From a virus, in the IMG/VR virus record IMGVR_UViG_3300025679_000070, positions 1 to 24,324 of that record: a DNA stretch of 24,324 nt. One strand, written 5' to 3'. Made by a program: the position numbers and the translations under genes. A model generated the notes under the pieces. It was not told the origin of the DNA. It saw only the letters and a list, made by a program, of their open reading frames with translations, and made no database searches. Of this stretch, positions 13,389-23,123 are shown piece after piece. Every line of letters starts with the position of its first letter. The first letter of the stretch is position 1.

Positions 13389-15080
13389 TTATTGTTGTTG
13401 CGGAGCTTGTGGAGGCACCTGACCAGGGGCGGTAGGCTGTGCAAAACTGGGTGGACTAGCCATATTGCTAATTTCTGGAGCCGTCTTTTGCAATAGAACT
13501 TGCTCAAGCTTATTAGCGTTGTCCTGAGCCACTGGGTCATTAGGGTTAGATGTCTGGCGGAGAACAGTCAACTCGTCTTGTAACGTCTGAACTTCTTGCT
13601 GGTTTTCTTGTTTCTTACCCATAGATAGGTCAATATCTACAGTCCAGGTCTGGATAGCCTCATAGAAATCGTCCCAGTTAAGAGCGTATTCATTGTCTGG
13701 GCCAACAGTACCAGCCTGGATACCATTGATAATATTCTTACACTGGTCATCAATAATAATCGTACCTTCACCTTGCTGCTCACTAATATATAAGTCAAGA
13801 GCCGTAAGCACATACTGTCTCAGGTAATTTTCTAAAGCGTTAGTAAACTGGGTAGTCTGACTATCTTGAGAAGCCTGTTGAGCTTGTGCCTGTACGGTGT
13901 TGATATAAGCTGAACTAGCTCCAGTGGCAGTTGCAGCACTTACACCCATAACACTATCTACTTGGCTCTCGGTATAGCTTAAAACACTCTCAAATTGCTC
14001 AAGCGTGGAATTAGATAACTCTTGAATAGTTACTTTAGCTTGAGGGTCTAGTGTTTCCCACTTAGCACCACGTTGCAGTCGCACCGGAGCTAGGTACTGA
14101 CCACGTACTTCTACAGGGGCATCGGCGTTTAACAGTAGCATCTTAGCTACGCTTTGTAGATAGATGTTATTGAAGTTAGCTGCCGGACTAGCTAGGCGTA
14201 CACGACTAAGACCAAACGGGGAAATAGGATTAGGGTCAAGAACTAATGCTGTAACCCTGTTATAACCGAACTTACTACGAGAAGTAGTGTGTCGTAAAAC
14301 CTCATCTGAGTTAGGGCTGAAAACATCTATATCGTAAAAAGGACCAGTCCCATAACGAGTTATGAAGTTATACATGTTATTAGAACTGTTTATTAACTGG
14401 TTAAACTGAGGTACGGAACTATCTCTAATGCTATAAGCATAAGCCATCGGACCATCATCATACATCTTTTGTAGAGCGTCTACATTCCAAGAGGTTTTTT
14501 TGTTCTTTTTAGCTCGTGCAATCATTTTCTTGAGTTTGTTTTTAGAAATACGAGTACGCACATAGAAATAATCACTCTTAGCAAAATCAAGTACCCCACG
14601 TTCAATAGCTATATCAGAATAATGCACAAAGGTCATATCAGTAGTCATGCGACCTTGAGTGAATAGTTGAGCCATAGTAGACTGCCAGCCATAAGTAAGC
14701 GCACTCTCGGCTACTAGTTGTACTGTCGCCAAAATGCCAACTCCCTGTTGGTCTTGGTTCAATATCTCACGGCGTACAACATACTCACATATCGCACTCT
14801 TAATACTCTGTCGAGTACCGTTAACAGGAACACCAAAGGTGGGAATTTGCTGTATGGAAGCCCTAGGGAGCTGCTTGACATCATTACCTAGACGAGTATC
14901 ACCCACTCTAGGAGCATTTTTGACGTTGTTCATAGCCACGCCACCCACTAAGTTAGCTAAAGTCAGGTAGTCTATAGTGAAGTTATAACGCCACTGTGAA
15001 TCTAAAAGCCATTCATCCAATAAATCACTAGCATCTGTAAGGTCAGTGTCAGTATCTGGAGTTGTTGGTTTCTTTGCCAT
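13389..15080 (-). CDS. Portal protein
   Basis: At 563 residues, its size suits a portal, the dodecameric ring through which DNA enters and leaves the head. It shows the usual make-up: an acidic N-terminus, a large mixed core with KSDYFYVRTRISKNKLKKMIARAKKNKK (about 168-195), VTALVLDPNPISPFGLSRVRL, where the conserved Pro-rich turn leads into the wing, a long helix region rich in Gln/Ala after TESQVDSVMGVSAATATGAS, and a Gln/Pro-rich flexible C-terminus. It follows the nozzle gene and precedes the scaffold. No SD is present; an extended -10 lies 9 bases before the ATG. The call rests on size, architecture and neighbours; a sequence-family match was not tested. Confidence 0.78.
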   Translation of the reverse strand: MAKKPTTPDTDTDLTDASDLLDEWLLDSQWRYNFTIDYLTLANLVGGVAMNNVKNAPRVGDTRLGNDVKQLPRASIQQIPTFGVPVNGTRQSIKSAICEYVVRREILNQDQQGVGILATVQLVAESALTYGWQSTMAQLFTQGRMTTDMTFVHYSDIAIERGVLDFAKSDYFYVRTRISKNKLKKMIARAKKNKKTSWNVDALQKMYDDGPMAYAYSIRDSSVPQFNQLINSSNNMYNFITRYGTGPFYDIDVFSPNSDEVLRHTTSRSKFGYNRVTALVLDPNPISPFGLSRVRLASPAANFNNIYLQSVAKMLLLNADAPVEVRGQYLAPVRLQRGAKWETLDPQAKVTIQELSNSTLEQFESVLSYTESQVDSVMGVSAATATGASSAYINTVQAQAQQASQDSQTTQFTNALENYLRQYVLTALDLYISEQQGEGTIIIDDQCKNIINGIQAGTVGPDNEYALNWDDFYEAIQTWTVDIDLSMGKKQENQQEVQTLQDELTVLRQTSNPNDPVAQDNANKLEQVLLQKTAPEISNMASPPSFAQPTAPGQVPPQAPQQQ

Positions 15081-15098
15081 AATGCTTATACTATATCA
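15080..15098 (-). promoter_or_regulatory. Extended -10 promoter giving a leaderless portal transcript
   Basis: On the minus strand TGATATAGT reads 15098 to 15090 and the portal ATG follows after nine bases (ATAAGCATT). There is no SD. The nine-base promoter core is identical to that before the capsid gene, but here initiation would fall almost on the ATG. Confidence 0.6.
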
Positions 15099-15104
15099 CT
15101 CTTT

Positions 15105-17213
15105 CTATTGAATATCTGCCTTAGGTCCGATATTTACACCTTCGTAAGATATACTTCGAAGTGTTGCACTACATATATTATTGGCATCTGACAAGAAACT
15201 CCATTGAGCCTCATTGATCACCTGGTTGACTGGAATTGGCGGCCTATAGTTTGCCGCTGGCTGCTGTCCCTCAGATGTGTTAAATACTGGGTTCTCGCCC
15301 CACGCCAATAAAGGTTCCTCTGCAGGTAAGAATTGGTATGAATAGTCAGACCAGTTACCGTCAGTAGTAACTACATACGATGGTCCATTAACGGTTTTAG
15401 TACGACTTCTATATTTTACTAACCCACTTGGAGCCGCTGTGCTAAAGCTAACTGTTACCTGTATATCCCCCACAACATTTATCAAGTAAAATACTGCTTG
15501 AACTAAAGCTAGATAGGCGCTATGGTCTTGGTTTGAGCCTGTTAATGGACCTGTAGCACCAAAAGCAAAAGGTGTAGAAGTACCACTGGAATCTTCATCT
15601 TGTGCGACAAATCCCTGTTCAAGCTTGAAAATATGATTATCCTGGGTTACATACAAGAAAACCTTATCTTTAGGTGGGCTAATAATACCAAACCATTGTT
15701 GAGTAATGTTCCAAGGATACCAACGAGGATTATTAGAATCGGTGTAGTCATAAATCAAAATGATATTATTGTGGTCAAAGCCGTTTACGGCACACGAGAA
15801 GTACATACGGTCATCAATACCCGCGCCCACTATATTAGGCAATTGGTCAGCATTTATAGATTGATACAAATTCGCAATCGGTATGGATATGTTATTAACA
15901 GATAATACATTAAGAGTAGTAGGACGGGTTGTAAGTTCCATGACCGCGCTATTAGTCGGGAAATAAAGGCTATTATTATATGCAAACACCCCATACGGAC
16001 TGGCTCCAGCTGGCACGTTACGCCCCTGATCGGTTGCACCCCATGCCACAAACGAGAAATTACCATAATTAACTGTAGACTGTTCAAGGACTGCCTGTTT
16101 AGATGTACCTTGCATGTTGGAATAAAGCATAGTAAGGCTTGGAATACCTTGAGAATTACGGAATGATACTAAATTAGTAGGGAAATAGTTAGTTCCCTTA
16201 TTCATAGTCAATTCATAACCACCATTAGTAGGCGTGAAATCAAAGGCATTGCCTGGGTCGCCACCAATCCTAACCGAGTATTCATCGCCTACAATTCCCC
16301 ATAGGAACACACGACCATCAATTTCAGTTCCATAAGTCGCAGCAAAACCCTCGGTAGAGTTGTCGTTAGGAGCTGTACCATGATTAAGGTCAGGCTGAAG
16401 TGTGCCATCATCATTGAATGTCGTAGTATTGATGTCTAGACCAGATGCCAATAAAAGCATTTGGTCATTGTTGATAGAACCGGTACTAGATGCACTAGCC
16501 ATCCATAAATTCCAGCTTGTAGCATTAGCTGGAGTAGTATTATTGCGAGTAATAGTTAGCCCATAAGTATTAGCTCCCGTCCAATCTGTCCTATCTATAG
16601 ATACCCACCCAGTTAAAATAGGACTATTTACAGTCTGTCCGATAGTACCGTTAAAAGTAATCGAGTAATAAACTGGATAAGGAGTACCTGAGCCTGTAGA
16701 TGTAGCATAACTTAGCCCTGAGCCGAAAGCAGCTGCCGTAGGAGCGTTAGTAGGGTCAACTACTGGTTCAAAAAGCACCATATCCATAGTTATAAGGTCA
16801 ATATACCTACTGTTATCGTGACCATTTGCTATATATAACTTATTCTCGGCATGAATAAATTGGTATCTGATACCAGCTCCCGTAGTAACTGAATTAGCAC
16901 CACCACAGATTGTCCATTCAACATCACCTTCCTGACAATACTTAACTAGGTCATCATCACATATAAAATAGTATGTTTGACCGTTATAATAAGCGGGATA
17001 AACTTGATAAATGATACCTACAGCATCGGGAAGCCATGCTTTAAGCCCTGGCCTGAAAGTTAAAAGACCTTGTGTGGTGACTGAGACATTTAGACCTTCA
17101 GAAAACGTATTAGGAGCGGCATTTTCAGGTAAACGAGTATCTAGGCCACCATTAAAACTAACAATAGGTGACGAAACCACATTACCATATATCGAGCCGC
17201 CTGGTTTAGCCAT
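15105..17213 (-). CDS. Tail nozzle / stabilisation protein of podovirus type
   Basis: The 702-residue protein begins with SPIVSFNGGLDTRLPENAAP followed by SEGLNVSVTTQGLLTFRPGL (about 16-56). The Gly-Gly-Leu-Asp, Asn-Val and RPG layout is characteristic of large beta-propeller proteins that form the tail nozzle or stabilise the portal-tail junction of short-tailed phages (tail tubular protein B-like, P22 gp10-like). The rest is beta-rich, with repeated short motifs such as YFICDDD, LYIANG and IILIYDYTD that fit propeller blades. It overlaps the adaptor gene by 8 bases and is preceded by a G-rich SD. It probably assembles below the adaptor ring. The family assignment is by pattern. Confidence 0.72.
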   Translation of the reverse strand: MAKPGGSIYGNVVSSPIVSFNGGLDTRLPENAAPNTFSEGLNVSVTTQGLLTFRPGLKAWLPDAVGIIYQVYPAYYNGQTYYFICDDDLVKYCQEGDVEWTICGGANSVTTGAGIRYQFIHAENKLYIANGHDNSRYIDLITMDMVLFEPVVDPTNAPTAAAFGSGLSYATSTGSGTPYPVYYSITFNGTIGQTVNSPILTGWVSIDRTDWTGANTYGLTITRNNTTPANATSWNLWMASASSTGSINNDQMLLLASGLDINTTTFNDDGTLQPDLNHGTAPNDNSTEGFAATYGTEIDGRVFLWGIVGDEYSVRIGGDPGNAFDFTPTNGGYELTMNKGTNYFPTNLVSFRNSQGIPSLTMLYSNMQGTSKQAVLEQSTVNYGNFSFVAWGATDQGRNVPAGASPYGVFAYNNSLYFPTNSAVMELTTRPTTLNVLSVNNISIPIANLYQSINADQLPNIVGAGIDDRMYFSCAVNGFDHNNIILIYDYTDSNNPRWYPWNITQQWFGIISPPKDKVFLYVTQDNHIFKLEQGFVAQDEDSSGTSTPFAFGATGPLTGSNQDHSAYLALVQAVFYLINVVGDIQVTVSFSTAAPSGLVKYRSRTKTVNGPSYVVTTDGNWSDYSYQFLPAEEPLLAWGENPVFNTSEGQQPAANYRPPIPVNQVINEAQWSFLSDANNICSATLRSISYEGVNIGPKADIQ

Positions 17214-17928
17214 TTAGGTAATTCCCCCCTACAAAACTTAGATCATCAGGCATAGACTCATCATCCATAGAAGTGCCACCATTATCCTTTATGGCATCAG
17301 CTAACAAATCTTTATAACGAGTTTCTATAAGAGTAGCTAACCCTCCACGAACCAAATCAGGAGGTAAACTATCCTTAGCTACGCCTAAAACTAAGATTTT
17401 AGGAGGGGTTACGATCTGAAGAACTGTAACATTAGTAAGAGATAACTGAGGTATCCATTGCATAGTATCAGCTATTATCTTACCCCCAACCTCGTAATCC
17501 TTGGGAGCACGAGATAATGTTAGTACGCCATTATCCACCATAGCGTATTGAGGAAAGGAAGCATCTACAGAGGGAGGAGTGTCCTGTAGCGTCTGAATCT
17601 GGTCAGGGTCTACTAGTGTCCATGTAGACACAACCACACCAGCTTGCTGGATAGTAAGTTTGCGTTGAGGATGATAAATAGGTTTACGGATAGAACTGTC
17701 TAATTGGTAAGTCTGTGCAGTAGCTCCAACAATTCCTAATTGGTTATTATTGATTCTGAGATATTTCCAGTCAGCTTTAAGTTCTAGTTCGGAGGTAAAC
17801 ATGTTAACCCAAACAATAGTCTGATTAAGGAAATCAGTTAAATCACTTCCCGTCACATCATTAGTAATACCATGTGTCTGTAAGTATATGGCTTGTGCTA
17901 AGTTTGTTACGGCAGTTAAGGGATTCAT
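17206..17928 (-). CDS. Head-to-tail adaptor protein
   Basis: The 240-residue protein has an N-terminal helical part (TGSDLTDFLNQTIVWVNMF, about 26-44) that leads to a beta strand with QTYQLDSSIRKPIYHPQRKLTI. Later SPE-like text and VRGGLATLIETRYKDLL form helices. The pattern of a helical start, then Y-x-L-P/D and beta strands is that of phage adaptor or tail tubular A-like proteins that sit between portal and nozzle. It is flanked by the nozzle gene (8-base overlap) and the large internal-protein gene (7-base gap). SD TAGGA lies 6 bases before the ATG. The neighbour pair strengthens the call. Confidence 0.65.
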   Translation of the reverse strand: MNPLTAVTNLAQAIYLQTHGITNDVTGSDLTDFLNQTIVWVNMFTSELELKADWKYLRINNNQLGIVGATAQTYQLDSSIRKPIYHPQRKLTIQQAGVVVSTWTLVDPDQIQTLQDTPPSVDASFPQYAMVDNGVLTLSRAPKDYEVGGKIIADTMQWIPQLSLTNVTVLQIVTPPKILVLGVAKDSLPPDLVRGGLATLIETRYKDLLADAIKDNGGTSMDDESMPDDLSFVGGNYLNG

Positions 17929-17935
17929 GATATTC

Positions 17936-20900
17936 CTATTTTACCCCTTTTGTGGCGCTTACGCTACGAATGAATGGATTGTCGTTTTTAGAAGTTCCAA
18001 CCGTAGCCTTAGCTAACGTAGGTGCAACATACTTAACCGTACCAGCCGTAATCCCTGCTGATTTCCCAGGCATAACAACTGCATTACCGCTAGGGAGATT
18101 ATTCTTAGATGATGAACTCCCCGAAGACGTACCAGTAGCTATGCCAAACTTGTCAGTAACACCATTAGTGTTAAGTTGTTGAGCGTACTGGGTAAGTTGA
18201 GTTTTCTGTGTACCACTCATATTGCCGTACTCAGTTTTGGTTGTATTTTTATACAGTTCTACTAGGCTCTGCGGTACATTGTTTTGTTGATTGGTCTTAG
18301 CTACCGCTGCTTTAACATATAGACTACCGCCTGAACCACTATAAGTAGCACCCATGTCAGTATCATTGGTAGTTAAAGCCTTTTGCGCCTGTTTCTGGTT
18401 AATTACAGCATTGTAATAGTTGTTGGCATTGTTGTTATCCTGTAGCCATACGTTCTTTTGACCTGTGCTTCCACCCCTAGCATAAGTTTCAAGAGTATTC
18501 TTATCATTTTGAGAAAGATTGGTAGGAATACCCGTATCCATAGCAGCTGCCTGTGCTAAATGACCATTCTTAATCAGTTGATCTTGGACAGAAGTACTTG
18601 ATACGCTATTACCTGCTTTAAGAACCTGCTGGGCAGCTGTTTGGTAATTCTTTTGGTCACTACCTGAGAGCTTAGAATAAGCCTGTATCTCAGACGCATT
18701 AGTAACACCCAGAGTTTTAAGTACCTTTGTGGCATTAGTTGTGGCCTGTTGCTGGCTCTGAGTTTGGTTAGCAAAAGAAGCAGCACCCTTAGTAGAATAA
18801 TTTGCCCCACTAGTTCCCAAAGAGTCATTGTAGGCTTTATTCTCTTGTTCGCCTGAAAAATCTTTAGGAAATGCTACCGTACCACCATTTTGAGCACCTT
18901 TGACATTGAGTATTGGGGCTAAGTTAGGATTATTGGTAGCCATATCACCCTTGATATGAGGCTCGTAAAGACCAAAGGTGTTACCAACCTTTTCTGCTAC
19001 AGAATGGCCGTTATTATTAGCCATATTTGTTACAGGAGTCATTCCAAGCGCATCATCAACTCGTGCTGCACCATTCTTGAACTTATTGCCATAGTTATCA
19101 ACCCCTAAACTCTGCTTCGCTATCTCGTTAATCAAAGGATTAACATGATTAAGAATAGGGCTAACAGCATCTCTGAAATGCCCCTGCGCTAAAGCCTCAC
19201 CACTTTTAAGATAATCATTAGCAATGCCTACTATGCCAGGAGCATGAACACTAGCACCCTGATTACCCGTAATAGCTTGATGGGCTTTGTCAGCTCCATA
19301 TGTTGCACCTGCCGCGATACCTGCATTTATAAGTGCCTGAGGATGCCCCTTAGCTGCTTCCACTAGAATACGAACAGCATTAACATTCTGCCTAACAAAA
19401 TACTTCCAAAATATGCCTAACTGAGCGCCACCTTTGTTATAAACGCTTCTACCGCCTAGATAATCATTAACTCTCTGAGCCGCCTGTTTATCACTCAAGC
19501 CTTTATTCTCTGTTAGCTCCTTAAACATACCAGCACGAATATGCTCATCAGAAAATGCCATCGCCTGCTCATTAACCTTAGATCCTCCATGAGTCAGTTT
19601 AGATAGCGCATTAACATTATCCTTACCATAAGTAGGGAAATGTACACCTGCATCCGACATTCTAAGCTTACCAACATCATCTAAAGGTTGAACTGCCTTT
19701 GTTAAAGCACCTGGGCCAGCCCCAATAAAGGCATTAGCGCCTAAGTTAGCAGTATGTACAGTTGGGTTCATAACCGTAGCCTGAGCTACCCCAGAACTAG
19801 CAGTATTCCAGGCTTTAGTTCCCAGATTAGTATCTCCACCAGAATTACCTATAATCCCTGAGTCTTGAATATCTTTTGCGGTCTTTTTATCAGTAAAGAA
19901 TGTTTTATCCTCACCATCTGAGCCTTTTATAGTAACTGGGGTAGTCTTACCTGGAACTTGGTTTTCAGATAACCCTAAATCATCTGCATTTTTAATCAAA
20001 TGGTCAGCCGCATCTGCACGAGTTTTCAGGTTTAAGGTATCTCTAGTATAGGCAGCCAGAGCATCTTTCGGAGCCTGGAGTTTAACACCAGAGTTCTCTA
20101 GCTCTTGACTAGTAGCCCTAGAATAGTTATAAACCTTGCCAGCCTTATCTACGAATGTACCATCTTTTTTAGCAGTTAGTCCCAGGTCTGGAGCATTACC
20201 AAGTGTAGTGTTACCACTTTTATCGGTAAACTTGCCTAGTGTACTATTCTGGGAAAACTTAGAGTCTCGGTTTAATAAATCATCAAAAGTATTGATTTTA
20301 CTATTAACACCCCTAGCCGTAGATGCGCCCTTAGCTGCACTCCTAACAGAAGTCTCACCAACTTGTGGAAAGTGATTCTCTACTGGCTGAAACTCACTGT
20401 TTAGATTAGTACGGACAGTATTTGACGGATTCTCAATATGTTCCTGAATCGCCTTATAGGCTACACCCTCTTTATCATTTAGCCCATTGGCGCTGCCAGA
20501 TTCTATAGCATTCCTAACATTTTTAGCCTCACTATCAGTAAGCGTATCACCTAGTCTACTGTTCAAAATTTTCGCAACAGTACTGTTAGAGTTAAGGTGA
20601 GAATTAGCTAAGTCCAGCGTCTGTTGCAAGTCACTACCACCATAATCCCTGCCATTTTTTAATAAGTGCTGTGTATAGGCAGTAGCGTTTTGTAAGTCCC
20701 CATTTTTCTCAATATTAGGAGCCTCATTGACTACTTGTTGCTGAGGAGAAGCTGCAGCACTCTCACTAGCTGCTTCAGTGGGAGTAACATTAGGGGCTGT
20801 TGCTTCTGGGGCTGGTACTGGCTTGGGTACGGTTTCAGCGGTTTGGTTTACTGCATTTTGAGCGGCAGCTTGTTCAGCAGCTACGTCAGCTGGCGTGGCA

Positions 20901-21937
20901 GATAATTTTGCGATTTCCTCCTGTGTAGTCAATGGAGTTGCAGTTGAGCCATCAGGCATAATGTGAACAGGTTGAGGAGTTGGAGTGGGTGTGGTGGGGG
21001 TAGCAACTGGCTTAACCCCACTCTCAGAAGCAGTTGGAGTTGGGGTAGGTTCAGCTGTTTCGCCAGAGGGTGCATTGGTGGGTTTGGTTTCAATAGGCTT
21101 AGTGCCTGTTTCTGGGGGGATATTTTCTGTAGCTGTAGGAGCTGTATCCTCAGCAACTTTGCCGACTGAAATACCAGGAACTTTAGATAATAATGATTCC
21201 GCAGCATCACCAACAACAGGCAATTTAGTGGCTAGTTCAGTCGCAGCAGGCACGATAGTGCCAACATTCATTGCAATTTGAGCTGGCTTATATAGGTCTT
21301 GGCCTACTTGACCAATATTTTGAGTCGCTTGATCTGTTTTGATAGCTAATGCCTTGATAGGAGCTTCTATAGTATTAGCGGTTGCGTCTGCGGTTCGATT
21401 TGTAGCACCCATATCCGCGCCCGTAACACCACCAATAACTTTATTAACACCATGAGTCGCTAAATCGGCTAACTGAGGAATTCCTTGAACAAATCCCTCA
21501 GCAGTACGAGCACCTGCTAACCCAATACCCTTATCCGCACTAATTAAAGAGCTACCACCTGGAATAGCGCTTACGGCATTGCCTATATCATTAACTACAG
21601 CCGCAGCAGGAGCCGTTACAGCATGGCTAATATCCTGAGCCCCATGCAATAAACTCCCCCATAACGAAGGATGCGGAGCAACAGGAGGAGGCGTTACAGG
21701 TTGGGCTGTTAAATTAGAATTATCAATAGGCTGAATATTGAAAGTTGGAGTCTGTGTTTGGCTTGTAGAACCAGGTGCTTTTAGGGCAGTAGGTAAATTA
21801 ACCTTTTGATTTACTACAGGAGCATTATTTTGCTTCTTTTTCGTAGGGTCATTAGGGTCACTAGAGTTATTACCGCCTCCGAATATATCGTTGGCAGCGT
21901 TCCCGACTGCGGAGATGATGGAACCCCATAAACTCAT
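17936..21937 (-). CDS. Very large putative internal virion / ejection protein
   Basis: At 1,333 residues this is the biggest gene in the window. It begins with SLWGSIISAVGNAANDIFG and carries a second SLWGS at 91-95. About 265-400 is a Pro/Thr/Glu-rich linker. A helical part (about 410-560) and a mixed part (about 570-700) follow. The region 707-880 contains AWNTASSGVAQATVMNPTVH and IFWKYFVRQNVNAVRILVEAAKGHP with hydrophobic helices; this resembles LPD38-like segments of polyvalent phage proteins. The remainder is Asn/Gln/Ala-rich. Long, low-complexity proteins encoded beside adaptor and nozzle genes in short-tailed phages are commonly injected with the DNA and help it cross the envelope. No lytic transglycosylase motif is evident. 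The function is inferred. Confidence 0.65.
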   Translation of the reverse strand: MSLWGSIISAVGNAANDIFGGGNNSSDPNDPTKKKQNNAPVVNQKVNLPTALKAPGSTSQTQTPTFNIQPIDNSNLTAQPVTPPPVAPHPSLWGSLLHGAQDISHAVTAPAAAVVNDIGNAVSAIPGGSSLISADKGIGLAGARTAEGFVQGIPQLADLATHGVNKVIGGVTGADMGATNRTADATANTIEAPIKALAIKTDQATQNIGQVGQDLYKPAQIAMNVGTIVPAATELATKLPVVGDAAESLLSKVPGISVGKVAEDTAPTATENIPPETGTKPIETKPTNAPSGETAEPTPTPTASESGVKPVATPTTPTPTPQPVHIMPDGSTATPLTTQEEIAKLSATPADVAAEQAAAQNAVNQTAETVPKPVPAPEATAPNVTPTEAASESAAASPQQQVVNEAPNIEKNGDLQNATAYTQHLLKNGRDYGGSDLQQTLDLANSHLNSNSTVAKILNSRLGDTLTDSEAKNVRNAIESGSANGLNDKEGVAYKAIQEHIENPSNTVRTNLNSEFQPVENHFPQVGETSVRSAAKGASTARGVNSKINTFDDLLNRDSKFSQNSTLGKFTDKSGNTTLGNAPDLGLTAKKDGTFVDKAGKVYNYSRATSQELENSGVKLQAPKDALAAYTRDTLNLKTRADAADHLIKNADDLGLSENQVPGKTTPVTIKGSDGEDKTFFTDKKTAKDIQDSGIIGNSGGDTNLGTKAWNTASSGVAQATVMNPTVHTANLGANAFIGAGPGALTKAVQPLDDVGKLRMSDAGVHFPTYGKDNVNALSKLTHGGSKVNEQAMAFSDEHIRAGMFKELTENKGLSDKQAAQRVNDYLGGRSVYNKGGAQLGIFWKYFVRQNVNAVRILVEAAKGHPQALINAGIAAGATYGADKAHQAITGNQGASVHAPGIVGIANDYLKSGEALAQGHFRDAVSPILNHVNPLINEIAKQSLGVDNYGNKFKNGAARVDDALGMTPVTNMANNNGHSVAEKVGNTFGLYEPHIKGDMATNNPNLAPILNVKGAQNGGTVAFPKDFSGEQENKAYNDSLGTSGANYSTKGAASFANQTQSQQQATTNATKVLKTLGVTNASEIQAYSKLSGSDQKNYQTAAQQVLKAGNSVSSTSVQDQLIKNGHLAQAAAMDTGIPTNLSQNDKNTLETYARGGSTGQKNVWLQDNNNANNYYNAVINQKQAQKALTTNDTDMGATYSGSGGSLYVKAAVAKTNQQNNVPQSLVELYKNTTKTEYGNMSGTQKTQLTQYAQQLNTNGVTDKFGIATGTSSGSSSSKNNLPSGNAVVMPGKSAGITAGTVKYVAPTLAKATVGTSKNDNPFIRSVSATKGVK

Positions 21938-21946
21938 CTTACCCGC

Positions 21947-22834
21947 CTAACTTGTCTTTTTTACATACAAAGCTGAATTGACTGGTGTAGTTGATGCTGC
22001 TGATGCAGCAGCTGAATTAGTAGCAGGTGCTGCGGTAACATTTAGACCACTAGTAGGTGCAAATGAATTGACTGATGCAGGGTTATAAGTGGTGGTGGAG
22101 GGCAGAATTGCTTGAGTTGGAACCGTAGCCTGTACTAACTGAGGCAAGAACTTATTATAAGTAGCAGTATCGTTTTGACTTCTAGCCTCATTAAGAATAT
22201 TTTGTATGCCTGTAGATTGAGCCTGTTGGTTATCGCCACTAAGAGCAGTTTTTAGAGCTGCGTCACGTTCATGTGCTGAGTTATCATAGGTAGTTTGAGC
22301 ATTTTGAATAGCTGTAGCATTATTTTGGAAGGTTTGATCGGAAGTACCAATATCGTTATTGGCCGAGTCAGCAACTGCCCGACCAGCTAATATCTGACCG
22401 GTACCGTTTAATGCACCTAGACTAGCTAAAACAGCTTTAAGCCCCTGATTACCCTGTGCAGCAGCTTGTTCTGCGTTTTGGACGGCAGTAGCACGACTGC
22501 TAGTATTGCCTTGTACTTGGTTGGTGTGATCTATTCCAGCTTGTGCATCACTTGTCGCATTAACACTAGCCGCACTATTATAAGCATTCTGATTGGTAGC
22601 AACTTCATTGGCAATAGACTGCATAATAGCGTTGATAGTTGCTTGAGAGACTGGAGTAGAAGCCGGAGTACTACTAGTAGAGTTAACACCAGTAACCGCA
22701 GGGGGCGCAGGAGCCACAACAGTAGAAGTGCCCAAAACAGACGGTGTACCAGACTGATTAAGTCCAAAGTTGTTGTTAGGAGCTTGTAGTGTAGAACTAC
22801 CTGCGCCTAGTGGAATAATATTCGGATTTGCCAT
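21947..22834 (-). CDS. Ala/Asn/Thr-rich putative virion internal protein
   Basis: The 295-residue product is dominated by Ala, Asn, Thr, Ser and Gln, with a flexible Pro/Thr-rich N-terminal 60 residues. A helical, coiled-coil-like middle follows (INAIMQSIANEVATNQNAYN through DQTFQNNATAIQNAQTTYDN, about 70-200), and then a disordered end. There are no cysteines. It lies one base after the small basic gene and 9 bases before the 1,333-residue gene, so it is expressed with the putative ejection proteins. By composition and place it may be a second internal protein. No family is recognised. Confidence 0.6.
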   Translation of the reverse strand: MANPNIIPLGAGSSTLQAPNNNFGLNQSGTPSVLGTSTVVAPAPPAVTGVNSTSSTPASTPVSQATINAIMQSIANEVATNQNAYNSAASVNATSDAQAGIDHTNQVQGNTSSRATAVQNAEQAAAQGNQGLKAVLASLGALNGTGQILAGRAVADSANNDIGTSDQTFQNNATAIQNAQTTYDNSAHERDAALKTALSGDNQQAQSTGIQNILNEARSQNDTATYNKFLPQLVQATVPTQAILPSTTTYNPASVNSFAPTSGLNVTAAPATNSAAASAASTTPVNSALYVKKTS

Positions 22835-22835
22835 A

Positions 22836-23081
22836 TTACTTACCGCCTCTTAATTTTGCGAGAGATGATGCTAGAGTATCGGCTTTGAGGCCACGTTTTG
22901 CATCTAATTTCATATCCGCGGGCGAACCATCTTTAATGCCATGAGTCTTGTCGGACTTATCATCACTAGCCTCAGTCCACTTTTTAGTTTTCAGAACGGG
23001 TTTTTTTGTTTTAGCGCCAAACATTCCTTTGGGCGATGAAATCATAGCGGACCGCATCTGAGTAGGCATAGAGGTATTCAT
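22836..23081 (-). CDS. Small lysine-rich protein, first gene of the virion cluster
   Basis: The 81-residue product is basic (KTKKPVLKTKKW and later KRGLK) with Met-rich first residues and a Gly/Lys end (LAKLRGGK). It is not recognised. The basic character could suit a DNA-associated virion protein. The ATG at 23081 has no usable SD; an extended -10 lies 6 bases upstream. The alternative start is Met5 (23069), also without SD. Its last codons (AGAGGCGGTAAGTAA) supply the SD of the next gene, which starts 1 base after the stop. Confidence 0.55.
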   Translation of the reverse strand: MNTSMPTQMRSAMISSPKGMFGAKTKKPVLKTKKWTEASDDKSDKTHGIKDGSPADMKLDAKRGLKADTLASSLAKLRGGK

Positions 23082-23087
23082 ACAAAT

Positions 23088-23116
23088 ACAATACCACCCA
23101 TAATATGCTTATGCAA
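23088..23116 (-). promoter_or_regulatory. Putative promoter opening the virion gene cluster (leaderless start)
   Basis: On the minus strand TTGCAT (23116-23111), 17 bases of spacer and TATTGT (23093-23088) preceded by TGG form an extended -10 promoter. Six bases later comes the ATG at 23081. The -35-like TTGCAT also occurs before the capsid promoter. Confidence 0.45.
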
Positions 23117-23123
23117 TGATTGT

